Source: DASSKF01 sp035690725
Lineage (GTDB): Bacteria > Actinomycetota > Actinomycetes > Actinomycetales > Dermatophilaceae
Direction: 5' to 3'
Assembly (NCBI GenBank): GCA_035690725.1
Contig: DASSKF010000177.1
Span: forward strand, 1 to 7,513
DNA length: 7,513 nt
Shown here: in pieces, positions 6,609 to 7,513 of the stretch
Layout: each line of letters opens with the position of its first letter
Numbering within the stretch: position 1 is the first letter of the stretch
Position numbers and translations under genes: made by a program
Notes under the pieces: generated by a model
The model's input: the letters and a program-made list of their open reading frames with translations, nothing else
Database searches by the model: none
Told to the model about the DNA's origin: nothing

Positions 6609-6688
6609 ACCTCGGGACTTTCCACGCAACCTCGGGACTTTGCGGTCCGGAAACTCCCGAGGCCGGCGGGAAACTCCCGAGGTTCGCG
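6609..6688. repeat. Two direct plus two inverted copies of a CCTCGGGA(C/G)TTT motif
   Basis: This 80-bp block fills half of the gap between the desaturase and the proteasome activator genes. The left half has ACCTCGGGACTTT at 6609-6621 and 6629-6641, 20 bp apart. The right half has GGAAACTCCCGAGG at 6649-6662 and 6669-6682, also 20 bp apart. Reverse-complemented, the right motif is CCTCGGGAGTTT, differing from the left at one base. The inner copies can form a hairpin with a 12-bp stem (one C-C mismatch) and a 9-base loop. The outer copies can pair as a 15-bp stem, 6609-6623 with 6669-6683, with one mismatch. RNA folding could terminate desaturase transcription, but no U-tract follows; a multi-site protein-binding element or a dispersed intergenic repeat are alternatives. 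Positions 6689-6745 show no clear promoter. Confidence 0.75.
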
Positions 6689-6745
6689 GAGGGAACGCCC
6701 CGCCCCGGCACGACCGCACCCCGGTCCGGAGGGCAGGATGGACCC

Positions 6746-7348
6746 ATGACGGACCAGCGACCGGAGAACACGACGGGCCCCGGCCCGCAGGGGCAGGACG
6801 ACGACCAGCAGCGCGTCGTGGTCGTCACCGAAGGCGGGATGGGGATCGCCGGCGGCCAGGGTGACGAGGAGGGCGCCGGCAGCAACCCCGCCCAGCAGGT
6901 CGAGCAGCCGGCCAAGGTCATGCGGATCGGCTCGATGATCAAGCAGCTGCTCGACGAGGTCCGCGGCGCACCGCTCGACGAGGCCGGCCGGACCCGTCTG
7001 GCGGAGATCCACCGGCGCTCGATCGAGGAGCTCAAGACGGGTCTGGCGCCCGAGCTGATCGAGGAGCTGGAGCGGATCGCGCTGCCGTTCGGCGAGGCGG
7101 CACCCTCCGACGCCGAGCTGCGGATCGCCCAGGCCCAGCTCGTGGGGTGGCTCGAGGGCCTGTTCCACGGCATCCAGACCGCGCTGTTCGCCCAGCAGAT
7201 GGCGGCCCAGCAGCAGCTCGCCGGCATGCGGCGGGCGCTTCCGCCCGGTCACCCCGCGGCCCAGGGCGGCGCAGCCCCAGGTATGCCGGCCCCCGGCACG
7301 GGCGGGATGCCGCGCCAGGACTCCGGGCCCACCGGGCAGTACCTCTGA
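6746..7348 (+). CDS. bpa: Bacterial proteasome activator Bpa/PafE
   Basis: The 200-residue protein is recognisable as the ATP-independent activator of the actinobacterial 20S proteasome. In mycobacteria Bpa (PafE, Rv3780) forms a dodecameric ring on the proteasome and feeds in unfolded proteins without Pup tagging. The conserved core starts at VEQPAKVMRIGSMIKQLLDEVR (52-73) and continues through APLDEAGRTRLAEIHRRSIEEL, GLAPELIEELERIALPF (99-115), and APSDAELRIAQAQLVGWLEGLFHGIQTALFAQQMAA (119-154), forming the helices of the activator ring. A flexible Gly/Pro-rich tail (165-196) leads to the terminal GQYL (197-200), the motif that docks into the pockets of the proteasome alpha ring. The first 50 residues are acidic and variable. 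ATG at 6746 has AGGA 7 nt upstream. The protein is a little longer than the mycobacterial one, mostly in the two low-complexity ends. The last codons form part of an 18-bp tandem repeat that continues beyond the stop. Confidence 0.96.
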   Translation: MTDQRPENTTGPGPQGQDDDQQRVVVVTEGGMGIAGGQGDEEGAGSNPAQQVEQPAKVMRIGSMIKQLLDEVRGAPLDEAGRTRLAEIHRRSIEELKTGLAPELIEELERIALPFGEAAPSDAELRIAQAQLVGWLEGLFHGIQTALFAQQMAAQQQLAGMRRALPPGHPAAQGGAAPGMPAPGTGGMPRQDSGPTGQYL

Positions 7349-7401
7349 CCCGGGCAGCACCTCTCACCCGGGCAGCACCTCTCACCCGGGCAGCACCTCT
7401 G
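7330..7401 (+). repeat. Four tandem 18-bp repeats, the first inside the end of bpa
   Basis: The unit ACCCGGGCAGCACCTCT(C/G) occurs at 7348-7365, 7366-7383 and 7384-7401, with only the last base varying. A diverged copy, CACCGGGCAGTACCTCTG, occupies 7330-7347 and encodes the end of bpa. Because 18 is a multiple of three, all copies are in the bpa frame: copy 0 encodes GQYL and stop, copies 1-3 would encode PGQHLS, PGQHLS and PGQHL followed by TGA at 7400-7402. No spacer lies between units, so this is a tandem repeat and not a CRISPR array. Confidence 0.9.
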
Positions 7402-7513
7402 ACCGGACACGCGTTGCGCGAGCGCATCCGGGCGTGTCGCCCGCGTGTGCTCGCGCAACGCGTGTCCGGGGAGAGGTGCTGCCCGGGTGAGAGGTGCTGC
7501 CCGGGTCAGAGGT
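7341..7513. repeat. Long inverted repeat, 43-bp perfect arms, running off the window
   Basis: Positions 7471-7513 are the exact reverse complement of 7341-7383 over 43 bases. The right arm holds two full inverted 18-bp units (7471-7488 and 7489-7506) and the start of a third (7507-7513). It may continue past the end of the window. The left arm includes the bpa stop codon. Between the arms are one further direct unit (7384-7401) and the hairpin 7403-7469, so several pairing registers are possible. The whole could extrude as a cruciform in DNA or fold as one very long RNA hairpin. No transposase or other mobility gene is visible inside the window. Confidence 0.9.
7403..7469. terminator. Large hairpin downstream of bpa, probable bidirectional terminator
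   Basis: Positions 7403-7423 and 7449-7469 are perfect 21-bp reverse complements beginning CCGGACACGCGTTGCG. The stem can extend inward four more pairs (two G-U), and after a C-C mismatch an apical stem CGGGCG/CGCCCG (7429-7434 and 7438-7443) closes on a TGT loop. It starts 55 bases after the bpa stop. No U-tract follows on either strand, as is common in high-GC actinobacteria, so terminator activity is inferred from strength and position only. A structural DNA or dispersed repeat role is also possible. Confidence 0.55.

Noticed and set aside
4120..7227. A minus-strand open frame of about 1000 codons across the permease, desaturase and activator genes.
   Set aside because: Long antisense frames are expected in very GC-rich coding DNA. 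The translation has no family motifs, and the + strand has three well-supported genes here.
7403..7469. A tRNA or other structured RNA gene.
   Set aside because: It is one long perfect hairpin with no cloverleaf, anticodon arm or T-loop sequence.
7330..7513. A CRISPR array.
   Set aside because: The 18-bp units abut without spacers, occur in both orientations, and there are no cas genes.
7341..7513. Terminal inverted repeats of an insertion sequence.
   Set aside because: The 87 bp between the arms cannot encode a transposase, and no target-site duplication can be judged because the right arm reaches the window end. A non-autonomous element remains possible and is covered under findings.

Overview
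The window is very GC-rich, with GTG starts and 4-bp or shorter gene junctions, and looks like chromosome of a high-GC actinobacterium. The best marker is a near-complete bacterial proteasome activator gene (Bpa/PafE) ending in Gly-Gln-Tyr-Leu, which points to an actinomycete with a 20S proteasome. An acyl-ACP desaturase of the mycobacterial DesA1/DesA2 type agrees with this. I cannot name the genus.

Layout. (1) 1-174: the 3' end of a quinone-oxidoreductase-like dehydrogenase on the + strand. (2) 178-1029, - strand: an unrecognised four-helix membrane protein, tail to tail with the dehydrogenase. (3) 1107-5430, + strand: a compact operon of a PadR-family repressor, an ABC ATPase and a large two-module FtsX-type permease. 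Its promoter (TTGACG-17-TATACG) has its -10 box inside a perfect 11-bp inverted repeat, the likely PadR operator. The genes overlap by 4 bp (GTGA) and are then separated by 1 bp. The operon most likely encodes a self-regulated ABC system of the MacB/LolCDE/BceAB superfamily, acting in export or envelope-stress defence. (4) 5431-6585: a 216-bp intergenic region with a compound dyad (CCTACGA-GG-TCGTAGG plus an upstream repeat of the left half), then the di-iron acyl-ACP desaturase. (5) 6586-6745: an intergenic region holding two direct and two inverted copies of a 12-14 bp motif. (6) 6746-7348: the proteasome activator. (7) 7330-7513: a tandem 18-bp repeat that begins inside the last codons of the activator gene, a 67-bp hairpin with a 21-bp perfect stem, and an inverted block of the same 18-bp repeats running off the window.

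The least explained parts are the two repeat structures flanking the activator gene. Both are built as tandem direct copies, a centre, and tandem inverted copies. In the downstream one, the first repeat unit encodes the functional GQYL tail and its stop codon. No phage, transposase, CRISPR, tRNA or rRNA gene was seen.
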